From JAJTFW01 sp903922455 (GTDB taxonomy: Bacteria > Bacteroidota > Bacteroidia > AKYH767-A > OLB10): a DNA stretch of 64,000 bases. The translations under genes were made by a program, and so were the position numbers. The first letter of the stretch is position 1. Each line of letters opens with the position of its first letter. The stretch covers positions 124,001 to 188,000 of the forward strand of contig CALQEU020000002.1 of the NCBI GenBank assembly GCA_943329665.2. The letters run 5' to 3'. This document shows, in pieces, positions 9,864 to 18,469 of the stretch. Under the pieces are notes generated by a model. The model was not told where the DNA came from, searched no databases, and saw only the letters and a list, made by a program, of their open reading frames with translations.

Positions 9864-10976
9864 ATGAAATACTTGTTTTACTTGGCACATCCGGCCCATT
9901 TTCATCTCTTCAAAAATACCATGCGTATTTTGAAGGAGAATGGTCATACGGTGTTGGTGACTAGCAAAACGAAGGATGTTTTAACGAAATTACTTCAGGA
10001 AAGCAACATTGAATTTATCAACATAGTTGAAGAGGAAAGAAAAGATTCTAGAATTGGAATTCTCAATTCCTTTATAAAAAGAACTCTTGCACATTGGAAG
10101 ATTGTTCGGAGTTTCAAACCTGATTTATTTATTTCAACATCTGCAGAATTTGCTCCCTTCGCAAAATTACTCGGCATCAAATCGATTGGAGTCTTTGAAG
10201 ACGACCTAGAAATATTTCCAATATACAGCAAAGTATTTGTTCCTTTCTTAGCACATCAACTTTGTCCTGAGTCGTGTAGTGCAGCACAATGGAACAATCA
10301 CCCGAAAACAATAAAATACAAGGGCAATCATGAACTTGCCTATCTAAGACCTAACTATTTCACTCCTGATTATAAAAAAGCAGAAGAAATTTTTGAAAAG
10401 GATAAATTAAATTTCTTCATTCGATTTGCAAAACTAGCGGCATGGCATGACGAAAATAAGAAAGGAATAACCGATCAATTGGCTCAATCCATTATTGAAC
10501 TACTTAAACCGTATGGCAAAATTCATATCTCATCTGAAAGAGAACTTTCTCCCTCTTTGGAGGCCTACCGTATTAAAGTGAAAGCCTCCGATATTTTAGA
10601 TGTATTGTATTTTGCAGATTTATACTTAGGAGATAGTCAAACGATGACTGCTGAAGCAGCAGTTTTAGGTACACCCAGCATTCGATTTAACGATTTTGTT
10701 GGAAAGCTTGGTTATTTAGAAGAATTAGAAAACCCCTATGGACTTACCTTTGGAATACCCACAGATCAGCCTCAAAAACTACTGCAAAAAATTGAAGAAA
10801 TTGTAAAAACACCCCATTTAAAAACTACTTGGCAAAAGAAGAGAGAACATTTTTTGGAAGAGACGATTGATCCAACGAGATTATTTGTTTGGTTCTTTGA
10901 AAATTATCCAACGAGTGCCAAAGAATTAAATAAAAACCCATCTGCACAAGAAAGATTCAGAGACTATGCCACGTGA
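9864..10976 (+). CDS. DUF354 family protein, GT-B glycosyltransferase-like
   Basis: The N-terminus MKYLFYLAHPAHFHLFKNTM, with HPAHxHxFK, followed by LKENGHTVLVTSKTKDV, is the hallmark of the DUF354 family, which has a GT-B fold related to UDP-GlcNAc epimerases and MurG-like transferases. The C-terminal half contains DLYLGDSQTMTAEAAVLGTP, a typical donor-binding segment. The 370-residue length matches the family. In this operon it probably serves as a further sugar transferase or nucleotide-sugar enzyme. Its final 11 bases overlap the start of the next gene. Confidence 0.82.
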   Translation: MKYLFYLAHPAHFHLFKNTMRILKENGHTVLVTSKTKDVLTKLLQESNIEFINIVEEERKDSRIGILNSFIKRTLAHWKIVRSFKPDLFISTSAEFAPFAKLLGIKSIGVFEDDLEIFPIYSKVFVPFLAHQLCPESCSAAQWNNHPKTIKYKGNHELAYLRPNYFTPDYKKAEEIFEKDKLNFFIRFAKLAAWHDENKKGITDQLAQSIIELLKPYGKIHISSERELSPSLEAYRIKVKASDILDVLYFADLYLGDSQTMTAEAAVLGTPSIRFNDFVGKLGYLEELENPYGLTFGIPTDQPQKLLQKIEEIVKTPHLKTTWQKKREHFLEETIDPTRLFVWFFENYPTSAKELNKNPSAQERFRDYAT

Positions 10977-11748
10977 TTTTACACTCATAAAATACAAGCA
11001 ACTACTTGAAGCCTTTCAACGTAATGGCTATACTATCATTGCATACGAGGATTTATTTTTTAAACCTATTCCATCAAAATATGTAATCATGCGACATGAT
11101 GTAGATGATTTGCCTGAACAAAGTTTAGCAAAGGCCGAGATCGAAAAAACAATGGGAGTTCGAAGCACCTATTATTTTAGAGTGGTTGATGAAAGTAATC
11201 ATCCAACTATCATTAAAAAAATTGTTGCACTCGGGCATGAAATAGGATATCATTATGAAGACCTATCACTTGCCAATGGCAATTTCAAAAAGGCAATAAA
11301 ACTTTTTGAAAAAAACTTAAACTACTTCAGAGAATACTATCCTGTAAAAACAATTTGCATGCACGGCAGCCCGGCTTCTATATGGGACAATCGACTAATT
11401 TGGCGAGACTACTCTTATAAAAATTATGATATTATTGCGGAGCCATACTTCGACGTCAACTTCAATGAAACTTTATACCTCACTGACACAGGACGAAAAT
11501 GGAATGGTAACAAAGTAAGTGTTCGCGACAAAGTGAAAGCCGCATTTCAACAAGGATATAATTTTAACAAAAGCCGTGAAATCATAAAAGCAGTTGATAA
11601 CAATACTCTCCCTGCAAAAATCATGATCACAACACATCCACAACGCTGGCATAATAATATGGGTCCATGGATAAAAGAACTTTTTTTACAAAACATCAAG
11701 AATGCCATTAAAAAATATTTCTACGTCGCCAATCCTATGACCGAATAA
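10966..11748 (+). CDS. NodB-like polysaccharide deacetylase family protein
   Basis: The 260-residue protein contains VIMRHDVDDLPEQSL, which matches the catalytic Asp and metal-binding Asp of motif 1 in carbohydrate esterase 4 enzymes. It also has HEIGYHYEDL as a motif-2-like segment and ICMHGSP further on. No signal peptide is visible, so it is either cytoplasmic or acts on lipid-linked intermediates. The family removes N-acetyl groups from glycans, but many members in capsule loci are of unproven specificity. The gene overlaps the DUF354 gene by 11 bases and is followed after 3 bases by the FemAB-like gene. Confidence 0.78.
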   Translation: MPRDFTLIKYKQLLEAFQRNGYTIIAYEDLFFKPIPSKYVIMRHDVDDLPEQSLAKAEIEKTMGVRSTYYFRVVDESNHPTIIKKIVALGHEIGYHYEDLSLANGNFKKAIKLFEKNLNYFREYYPVKTICMHGSPASIWDNRLIWRDYSYKNYDIIAEPYFDVNFNETLYLTDTGRKWNGNKVSVRDKVKAAFQQGYNFNKSREIIKAVDNNTLPAKIMITTHPQRWHNNMGPWIKELFLQNIKNAIKKYFYVANPMTE

Positions 11749-11751
11749 TTT

Positions 11752-12771
11752 ATGTCAACTAAATATGTCATTAGTACAGATTCAATACTCATTCGAAAAT
11801 CGGGATGGAAAGAATATGTACTAGCTCATGCTGATGGGAATTTTTTCCAGTTACCCGAAGCCTATGATTTATTTCAACATGTACCGGGCTATTCGCCTTC
11901 TGTTTTTGCAGCTTTAGATAGTACCGGAAAAATTGTTGGTGTCTTAGTAAGTGTCTTGCAGCAAGAGACTAAATTTTATGCTAAACTTACCAGCCGAAGC
12001 ATCATTTGGGGAGGTCCCTTAGTAGACAATAATGAAGTTTGTGAAATCCTTTTAAATCAATATCAAGATACTCTTGGCAAAAAAGCCATCTACACTCAAT
12101 TCAGAAATACTTTTGATACTTCCCTTTTGAAATCTACTTTTCAAAAAATGAAATTTAATTATGTGGAACATTTAAATTTCCTTGTGCATACGGATACAGA
12201 AAGTCCCGAGAAATTGCTTTCTGCAATGAGTAAAAGCAAATCCCGACAAATAAAAAAAGGATTAAGCAGTGCAGAAATCATCGAAACCAACCGCAAAGAA
12301 GATATAAATGATTTTTACCAATTACTTCAAAATCTTTATAAAGAAAAAGTAAATAAACCTTTAGCGCCAATTGAGTTTTTTAATTTTTTTAGAGAGCAAC
12401 TTGTACCGAATGGGCTCGGTAAATTTTTATTAATTCGGCACGAAGGGAAAATCATTGGTGGTATTGTTTGTCCCATCTTCCCAGGAAAAGCGATTTATGA
12501 ATGGTATATTGCTGGAATGGACAAAGATTACAAAGATCAGTTTCCGAGTATCCTATCTACTTGGGCGGCTATTGCGGAAGGTCAAAAAATGGGCTTGAAA
12601 CATTTTGATTTCTTAGGTGCGGGGAAACCAGATGCAGACTATGGAGTACGAGATTTCAAAGCGAAATTTGGTGGCGAATTAATTCAATTCGGACGCTACG
12701 AAAAAATTCATAAGCCGCTCTTGATGAAAATTGGAATACTTGGATTAAAAATGCTTAAATTTATAAAATGA
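11752..12771 (+). CDS. FemAB/GNAT-type peptidyl or acyl transferase
   Basis: This 339-residue protein shows the double-GNAT layout of FemABX-like proteins. The first half ends with FLVHTDTESPEKLL and a basic KSKSRQIKKGL segment. The second half contains KFLLIRHEGKIIGGIV and YEWYIAGMDKDYKDQFPS, and it ends with HFDFLGAGKPD and DFKAKFGGELIQFGRYE, the C-terminal signature of the family. Characterised relatives add amino acids from aminoacyl-tRNA to peptidoglycan, or acyl groups to surface glycans. Its position here suggests amino-acid or acyl decoration of the polysaccharide, which is inference. Confidence 0.8.
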   Translation: MSTKYVISTDSILIRKSGWKEYVLAHADGNFFQLPEAYDLFQHVPGYSPSVFAALDSTGKIVGVLVSVLQQETKFYAKLTSRSIIWGGPLVDNNEVCEILLNQYQDTLGKKAIYTQFRNTFDTSLLKSTFQKMKFNYVEHLNFLVHTDTESPEKLLSAMSKSKSRQIKKGLSSAEIIETNRKEDINDFYQLLQNLYKEKVNKPLAPIEFFNFFREQLVPNGLGKFLLIRHEGKIIGGIVCPIFPGKAIYEWYIAGMDKDYKDQFPSILSTWAAIAEGQKMGLKHFDFLGAGKPDADYGVRDFKAKFGGELIQFGRYEKIHKPLLMKIGILGLKMLKFIK

Positions 12772-12780
12772 TTATGGCAG

Positions 12781-13245
12781 ATGGAAATTAGAAAACGAAA
12801 TTTTCTACAACAAACATGGATTAAATTCATGCGATTTTTAGTTGGTTATTTTCCGTCCAATCGAATTAGAACAATGGCTTTACGACAATGTGGATTCAAG
12901 GTTGGTAAAGATGTTTATGTTGGTCCGGGATTAGTTATATCAATGATGAATTCGGATGATTCCTGTGAATTAGAAATTGGCGATCGCGTTTCCATAGGAC
13001 CAAGAGTAAGTTTAATATTATCATCGGATCCAAATAATTCCACATTAAACGTCCTCTTTCCTCCTATTCGCGGAAAAATTTGTATTGCAAATGATGCGTG
13101 GATTGGTGCAGGTGTGATTATATTGCCCAATGTGAACATTGGATCAAGGGCAGTTTTAGCTGCTGGAGCCGTTGTAAATTCAAGCGTAGAAGAAAATACA
13201 ATAGTGGGCGGTGTGCCTGCTAAAGTGATCAAGAAGCACAGTTGA
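12781..13245 (+). CDS. Hexapeptide-repeat (left-handed beta-helix) acyltransferase
   Basis: The 154-residue protein shows imperfect hexapeptide repeats along most of its length. The catalytic-type segment CIANDAWIGAGVIILPNVNI is followed by GSRAVLAAGAVVNSSVEENT and the terminal GGVPAKVIKKH typical of maltose/galactoside O-acetyltransferase-like enzymes. These act as trimers and transfer acetyl from acetyl-CoA to sugars or nucleotide sugars. It is the last gene of the plus-strand operon. Together with the deacetylase and FemAB-like gene it points to an acylated glycan. Confidence 0.88.
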   Translation: MEIRKRNFLQQTWIKFMRFLVGYFPSNRIRTMALRQCGFKVGKDVYVGPGLVISMMNSDDSCELEIGDRVSIGPRVSLILSSDPNNSTLNVLFPPIRGKICIANDAWIGAGVIILPNVNIGSRAVLAAGAVVNSSVEENTIVGGVPAKVIKKHS

Positions 13246-13313
13246 TTTTTCGATAATAAACCATAGAAAAAATTTCACTGGAATAATTTGCAGCAATTGA
13301 ACACCGATTTATT

Positions 13314-13345
13314 AAGATCATTATGATTTTTTTATGATTGATCTT
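13314..13345. terminator. Weak hairpin between convergent genes
   Basis: AAGATCA at 13314-13320 pairs with TGATCTT at 13339-13345, followed on the plus strand by ATTTTAT. The loop is long (18 bases, T-rich), so this is only a candidate. The 162-base gap 13246-13407 separates the end of the polysaccharide operon from the convergent minus-strand gene and contains nothing else I can support. Confidence 0.3.
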
Positions 13346-13407
13346 ATTTTATCTTGATCTGTGAAAAATAGTAGACATAATTCGTAATTTAATACGATTA
13401 AAATTAC

Positions 13408-15663
13408 CTATTCCGTAATAAAACTATTTGGATTTGTAATTGGAACTAACGACTCCGTTAAATTAAAACTCTGAATACCTTGTGGAATATAAAATGGAGT
13501 TTTACTCCAAGTTTCAATACTATTACGATGCTTAACAACCAAATAATACGACTGTTGCCATAAGGAAGGAGGGAAAACAAAATTGACATATCCATTTGAA
13601 TTCACAACACCAGTAGCGGTATGTTGAATGGCGAATGGTGTAGTAGTCGCTCTCAATTCAAACTGGATAGTATCCGTTAATTGCAAAGTTGAATTTACTA
13701 CTGGAGTCATTGCATTGGAACCGGTATAAAATCCTTCCACAAATAGTCGCAAAGAAATAGTTACGCTGCAAGGATTTAATGGATCGACCAAATTATAGCT
13801 AGCTGTTTTTATACAACCATTGTTATCAGTAATTTGAAGTTGATAAATTCCAGCTACTAAACTATCGATTCCAGTACTGTCGGGTACCATGCTTAAAGAA
13901 CTTATAATAATATTATTTTTTACATTCGAAAGATTCACTTTTGCTATTCCTAAATTTGCTATTGGAGGAAAAGGTTGATAGGTCCATTGATATGTATAAG
14001 GTCCTACTCCCCCATTTACGTTCACACCTATAACACCATCTAGAGCTTGATTACACGATACAGGAAGAATAGTTTGAGCAGCAGTGATAACTGGCGGTGC
14101 AATTAAAGAAATAGTACGCTTTGAAGCACATCCAATACCATCGGTTACGGTAACCGTATAAATGCCGGCGATGACATTAACTAAATCTTCTGTGGTGGCT
14201 CCATTTGACCATTGATAAGTTAATGGCAAAGCTCCACTAGCCGTAGTCATGTTAATTGATCCTGTAGTTACTCCAAAGCACAATGGATTTACTGTACTCG
14301 CCGAAGCAATATTCACTGCAGTAGTTGGACGCAATTGAACATTCTTCGTATTCAAAACACCATTTTGCAAAACCACATTGGTAAATACTTTTGATGTATA
14401 GCCCGTCTTGCTAAATGTAACAGTGAATGATCCTGCGGTGGCTGTTCCGGTGCGATATTCTCCGTTTAACAATGATAATTCATTGTGGTGCGTTCCACCT
14501 GTAATAACAACCGATACATTTGACAGGGGCAATCCTGAACAGGAATCAGAAACAGATCCTTCCAAATAACATGCGCGGATATACGTTGGCGTTAGTACAA
14601 AGAGTCCGTTATTAATATCTGAAACAATCAAATTTCCAGATGGCAAGAAGGGATGAACGCCCCACGCTCCATTAAATCCGTTTCCGGATCCTTGGGTATA
14701 GGTATCATATTTACCGACGGTAATCATGTTTTTAGGTCGGCTCACATCTGTAATTGTAACACCATCTTTATAATAAGAACTAATAGCAAAATTATTTCGA
14801 ATATAGGTATTATGAATGATGGATCCACTTCCCGGATTACCTTGCAACCTATCCAGAAAAACTATATTGGAAGTATTAGAAACATCGTAGGCTGCCAAAT
14901 AAGAATTACTAACTTCATCGGTTGTAAACAATACGGAACTCCCATTATCGGCCATCCATGTATTATGTGTAAAATTATTGGGCGTATTTTGTGAACTAAT
15001 GAAAATTGGATTCGATTTATTACTCACATTAAATACCGAGAAATATCCTGCATAAATGTTCGCGCCCCACAAGGTATCATTCCGCACAAAGCAATCATGA
15101 ATATATCGAATATTACCCGAAAATCCAGCAGAAGTGTTAGACAGATACACTGGATTCCATGGATCAGTTAATGAAACAATCAACGCTGCACCTCCAAACA
15201 ATTGCGATCCATTCAAATATAAATACGAATCGCGGATATGTAAAGAGTGAATTCTACCTAGTGTTCCTGCAATCGCACCTGAGCCTGTCCAATACTTGGA
15301 ACTAACAGATGCTGGAAGGTTGGATAGATTAATAATTTGTAATCCATTGCAACATCCTTCTGTAGTAACATAAGCATACTTACCACGGACTTGCACTTCT
15401 CTCCAAAAAGAATTAGTTCCGGCAACCGTAAATTTAACGATCGGATTAGCGGGATTTGTAACATCAACAATTGAAAGTCCATTCTGCGCGCCTACTAATG
15501 CATACTCATTTCCTAATGAATCTACATATCCCCAAATATTTGATAATTCAACAGTGGCTCCATACGGAAGTTGTGAACGAAATTGAACGTTAAAATTTGT
15601 TTGTGCCAATCCTGAAACAAAAAAAACAGTAACGAGCAAGGCGGAGAATATAATTTTTCGCAT
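13408..15663 (-). CDS. Secreted LVIVD-repeat/SprB-repeat protein without a sorting domain
   Basis: I set the start at the ATG at 15663 (MRKIIFSALLVTVFFVSGLAQ), which opens a clear signal peptide; 18 codons upstream in frame are not signal-like. Residues about 30-345 form LVIVD-type beta-propeller repeats (for example NGLSIVDVTNPANPI). Residues 352-430 form a CarboxypepD_reg-like domain, and residues 440-630 hold SprB-type PKD-like repeats (YQWSNGATTEDL, GIYTVTVTD). The last about 110 residues resemble the beta-sandwich that usually precedes further modules and a T9SS tail in Bacteroidota. The protein stops just after LVPITNPNSFITE, so no recognisable sorting signal is present. Function is unknown; surface adhesion is plausible. 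Confidence 0.82.
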   Translation of the reverse strand: MRKIIFSALLVTVFFVSGLAQTNFNVQFRSQLPYGATVELSNIWGYVDSLGNEYALVGAQNGLSIVDVTNPANPIVKFTVAGTNSFWREVQVRGKYAYVTTEGCCNGLQIINLSNLPASVSSKYWTGSGAIAGTLGRIHSLHIRDSYLYLNGSQLFGGAALIVSLTDPWNPVYLSNTSAGFSGNIRYIHDCFVRNDTLWGANIYAGYFSVFNVSNKSNPIFISSQNTPNNFTHNTWMADNGSSVLFTTDEVSNSYLAAYDVSNTSNIVFLDRLQGNPGSGSIIHNTYIRNNFAISSYYKDGVTITDVSRPKNMITVGKYDTYTQGSGNGFNGAWGVHPFLPSGNLIVSDINNGLFVLTPTYIRACYLEGSVSDSCSGLPLSNVSVVITGGTHHNELSLLNGEYRTGTATAGSFTVTFSKTGYTSKVFTNVVLQNGVLNTKNVQLRPTTAVNIASASTVNPLCFGVTTGSINMTTASGALPLTYQWSNGATTEDLVNVIAGIYTVTVTDGIGCASKRTISLIAPPVITAAQTILPVSCNQALDGVIGVNVNGGVGPYTYQWTYQPFPPIANLGIAKVNLSNVKNNIIISSLSMVPDSTGIDSLVAGIYQLQITDNNGCIKTASYNLVDPLNPCSVTISLRLFVEGFYTGSNAMTPVVNSTLQLTDTIQFELRATTTPFAIQHTATGVVNSNGYVNFVFPPSLWQQSYYLVVKHRNSIETWSKTPFYIPQGIQSFNLTESLVPITNPNSFITE

Positions 15664-15722
15664 ACTATGAATTTTCACTGAACAAGGTACGATATTATTG
15701 AGCAAGATCAAAATCAAAACGT

Positions 15723-15748
15723 AAAAGAGTTATTTACTCAACTCTTTT
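15723..15748 (-). terminator. Hairpin terminator after the cysteine desulfurase gene
   Basis: On the plus strand AAAAGAGTT (15723-15731) and AACTCTTTT (15740-15748) form a 9-bp stem with an 8-base loop. It lies 16 bases past the stop of the minus-strand gene ending at 15765, and the stem itself supplies a short T run on the minus strand. Confidence 0.5.
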
Positions 15749-15764
15749 TACCATTAAAAATGGC

Positions 15765-16910
15765 TTAAGCTTTCACTAAGAAGAGCTCCCGTACCTTTTC
15801 CAAACAGTAGTCGATTTCTTCTTTCGTATTAAATCGACTGAAAGAAAAACGAATGGTTGGGCGATTTGGATCAGATCCAATACCCTTTAATACATGTGAC
15901 CCCACATTACTTCCCGACGAACAAGCACTACCCGCAGAACATGCAATTCCGGCAATGTCTAAACTGAACAATAGCATCTCGGCATTCTCACAAGGAGGAA
16001 AGCAAACATTGAGGACTGTATATAAACTATGTTCTGGACGTTGATCGCCATGAAATTCGACACCAGGAATAGACGCTTTTAATTCATCCATCATATACTT
16101 TTTCAATGCAGAAATTTCTTTGATATCACTTTCAATGTGCTCGTAAGCAATTTCCAACGACTTTGCTAGGCCAACAATTCCATACACGTTTTCTGTACCT
16201 CCACGCATATTGCGTTCTTGTGCACCACCCGTTATATATGGTTTAATTTTAACTCGATTATTGATGTACAAAAATCCGACACCTTTTGGTCCGTGGAATT
16301 TATGTGCTGAACCCGTAATAAAATCAATGGGCAATGCAGCTAAGTCATGAACATAATGTCCTAAAGTTTGTACAGTATCTGAATGAAACCATGCATTATA
16401 TTTTCTACAAAGTGATCCAACCTGCTCAATCGAAATCATAGTTCCAATTTCATTATTAGCATGCATCAACGAAACCAATGTTTTCCCTTCCACTTTTAAT
16501 AACCTCTCCAAGTGATTAAAATCGACTTGACCCGCTTTATCTACATTTACTAAACTCAATTTTACTAAACCTCTTTTCTCCATATCTTCTGCAGTATGTA
16601 ACACTGCATGGTGCTCAATGGAGGATGTTATAATATGCGTTACACCTAAATCATGGACACAACATCGAATCGCCATATTGTCTGCTTCGGTTCCGCCAGA
16701 AGTAAAAAATATTTCAGAAGGAGATGTATTTAAAAGTTGCGCAACCTTTTTTCTTGCGCCTTCAATAACAGTCCTTACTTCTCTTCCATACGAATGAATA
16801 GAAGAAGGATTACCAAACTGATTAGCTAAAACAGGAAGCATCGCCTCCACCACTAAGGGATGAATAGGTGTAGTAGCTGCATTATCTAAATAAACTTTCA
16901 TAGTATTCAT
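15765..16910 (-). CDS. Cysteine desulfurase, NifS/IscS type
   Basis: This PLP enzyme releases sulfur from cysteine for Fe-S clusters and thiolated cofactors. Visible signatures are YLDNAATTP at the N-terminus, the PLP lysine K204 in SAHKFHGPKG, and the catalytic cysteine C330 in SAGSACSSGS. The 381-residue length fits the family. Two starts are possible, 16910 (MNTMKV) or 16901 (MKVYLDNAATTP); the second matches the usual family N-terminus. The gene begins 3 bases after glmM and shares its transcript. No ISC or SUF scaffold genes are adjacent, so its partner proteins lie elsewhere. Confidence 0.92.
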   Translation of the reverse strand: MNTMKVYLDNAATTPIHPLVVEAMLPVLANQFGNPSSIHSYGREVRTVIEGARKKVAQLLNTSPSEIFFTSGGTEADNMAIRCCVHDLGVTHIITSSIEHHAVLHTAEDMEKRGLVKLSLVNVDKAGQVDFNHLERLLKVEGKTLVSLMHANNEIGTMISIEQVGSLCRKYNAWFHSDTVQTLGHYVHDLAALPIDFITGSAHKFHGPKGVGFLYINNRVKIKPYITGGAQERNMRGGTENVYGIVGLAKSLEIAYEHIESDIKEISALKKYMMDELKASIPGVEFHGDQRPEHSLYTVLNVCFPPCENAEMLLFSLDIAGIACSAGSACSSGSNVGSHVLKGIGSDPNRPTIRFSFSRFNTKEEIDYCLEKVRELFLVKA

Positions 16911-16913
16911 TGT

Positions 16914-18320
16914 TTAAACTTTTGACAACACCCCGCTAAGGATGTCTTTTATATCGGCTATAATTTTTCCTGCCAAATTGTTTGCCGTTGTCATCGACTG
17001 ACTTTCGGAATAAATTCGGATGATGGGTTCTGTATTTGAACGACGCAAATGCACCCATTCTTTATCGAATTCTATTTTTACTCCGTCGATGGTATTTACC
17101 GGATGATTTTTATATTTTTCGATGATGTTTTCTAAAATCAAATCTACATTCACATCTGGTGTTAATTCAATTTTATTTTTGGAGATGAAATATCCAGGAT
17201 AACTAGAACGCAACATGGAACAAGATTTTCCAGACTTCGCCAAATGCGAAAGGAACAATGCAATTCCTGCTAATGCATCGCGTCCGTAATGCAATTCAGG
17301 AAGTATCACACCTCCGTTTCCTTCACCGCCAATCACAGCATTCGTTGCTTTCATTTTCTCTACTACATTCACTTCACCTACTGCACTTGATGCATAATTG
17401 CCTCCATGCTTTTCGGTAACATCGCGCAAGGCTCTTGTTGATGAAAGATTCGAAACCGTATTACCTTTTTTATGCTGTAATACATAATCGGCCACAGCAA
17501 CTAAAGTATATTCTTCGCCAAACATTTCCCCATCTTCACAAACGATGGCTAAGCGATCCACATCAGGATCAACAACCAATCCGAGATGCGCTTTATTTTT
17601 CACTACTACTTTAGAAATTTCGGTAAGATGCTCGGGAAGTGGTTCTGGATTATGTGGAAAATTTCCATCGGGCGTACAGTATAATTCAATCACCTGATCA
17701 ACACCCAATGCTTTCAATAAAGGTGGCAAGGCAATTCCACCAGTAGAATTCACGCAATCGATTGCAACAATAAATTTAGCTGCTTTTATGGCTTTTCTGT
17801 CCACCATGGGCAATGTTAAAATGGATTCAATATGTCGAGCAATAGCTAGTTGGTCAGTAGACAATTTTCCTAATGAATTTACATCTGCAAATTCAACATT
17901 TCCATTTTCAGCAATATGTAATACCTCGGCACCATCATCAGCAGAAATAAATTCACCTTTATGATTTAATAATTTTAATGCGTTCCACTGCTTAGGGTTA
18001 TGACTGGCCGTTAGTATAATTCCACCTTGTGCTTGATGGTAGGGTACTGCCATCTCTACTGTTGGTGTTGTAGACAATCCCGTATCAATTACATCAATTC
18101 CTAAACTCATTAAAGTAGAAGAAACCAAACCACTCACCATTTGACCAGAGATACGTGCATCTCTACCAATTACAACTTTACATTTTACTCCAGGATGTGC
18201 TTTCTGAATCCAAGCGCCATAAGCTGAAGTGAATTTAAGTACATCAAAAGGAGAAAGACCATCGCCAGCTTTACCGCCAATGGTTCCACGAATTCCTGAA
18301 ATTGACTTTATTAAGGTCAT
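16914..18320 (-). CDS. glmM: Phosphoglucosamine mutase
   Basis: The start is set at the ATG at 18320 (MTLIKSISGIRGTIGG), because the 14 codons upstream in frame are not conserved-like and the -7 promoter box lies just beyond. The active phosphoserine is S106 in LTASHNPK, the metal loop is DPDVDRLAI, the sugar-binding loop is GGEGNGGVI and the phosphate-binding loop is RRSNTEPIIRIYSES. The enzyme converts glucosamine 6-phosphate to glucosamine 1-phosphate for UDP-GlcNAc synthesis, which feeds peptidoglycan and surface glycans. At 468 residues it is the longer form common in Bacteroidota. Confidence 0.88.
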   Translation of the reverse strand: MTLIKSISGIRGTIGGKAGDGLSPFDVLKFTSAYGAWIQKAHPGVKCKVVIGRDARISGQMVSGLVSSTLMSLGIDVIDTGLSTTPTVEMAVPYHQAQGGIILTASHNPKQWNALKLLNHKGEFISADDGAEVLHIAENGNVEFADVNSLGKLSTDQLAIARHIESILTLPMVDRKAIKAAKFIVAIDCVNSTGGIALPPLLKALGVDQVIELYCTPDGNFPHNPEPLPEHLTEISKVVVKNKAHLGLVVDPDVDRLAIVCEDGEMFGEEYTLVAVADYVLQHKKGNTVSNLSSTRALRDVTEKHGGNYASSAVGEVNVVEKMKATNAVIGGEGNGGVILPELHYGRDALAGIALFLSHLAKSGKSCSMLRSSYPGYFISKNKIELTPDVNVDLILENIIEKYKNHPVNTIDGVKIEFDKEWVHLRRSNTEPIIRIYSESQSMTTANNLAGKIIADIKDILSGVLSKV

Positions 18321-18359
18321 ATAATTAATGAGATTGTATATCCGGAAAAAACACGAATA

Positions 18360-18367
18360 CAAAGATA
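18360..18367 (-). promoter_or_regulatory. -7 promoter box for glmM-cysteine desulfurase
   Basis: The minus strand reads TATCTTTG, an exact match to the Bacteroidota -7 consensus TAnnTTTG, 39 bases upstream of the glmM start. No clear -33 TTG is present at the usual distance. Confidence 0.5.
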
Positions 18368-18469
18368 AAGTTTAGCAAGCGATAATTAAACACATTTTTC
18401 ATCTAAAAACGAACAGGTTTAGAATCTATCAATGAATAATTTGCACCTCAAAACAATTCAAAAACAGAC

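Noticed and set aside
13246..13407. Frameshifted continuation of the LVIVD protein carrying its sorting domain
   Set aside because: No minus-strand frame in this gap reads like a T9SS domain, and a weak terminator hairpin lies there.
18321..18469. FMN riboswitch or other RNA near ribBA and glmM
   Set aside because: ribBA has a leader of only about a dozen bases, and no conserved RFN-type segments are visible in either gap.
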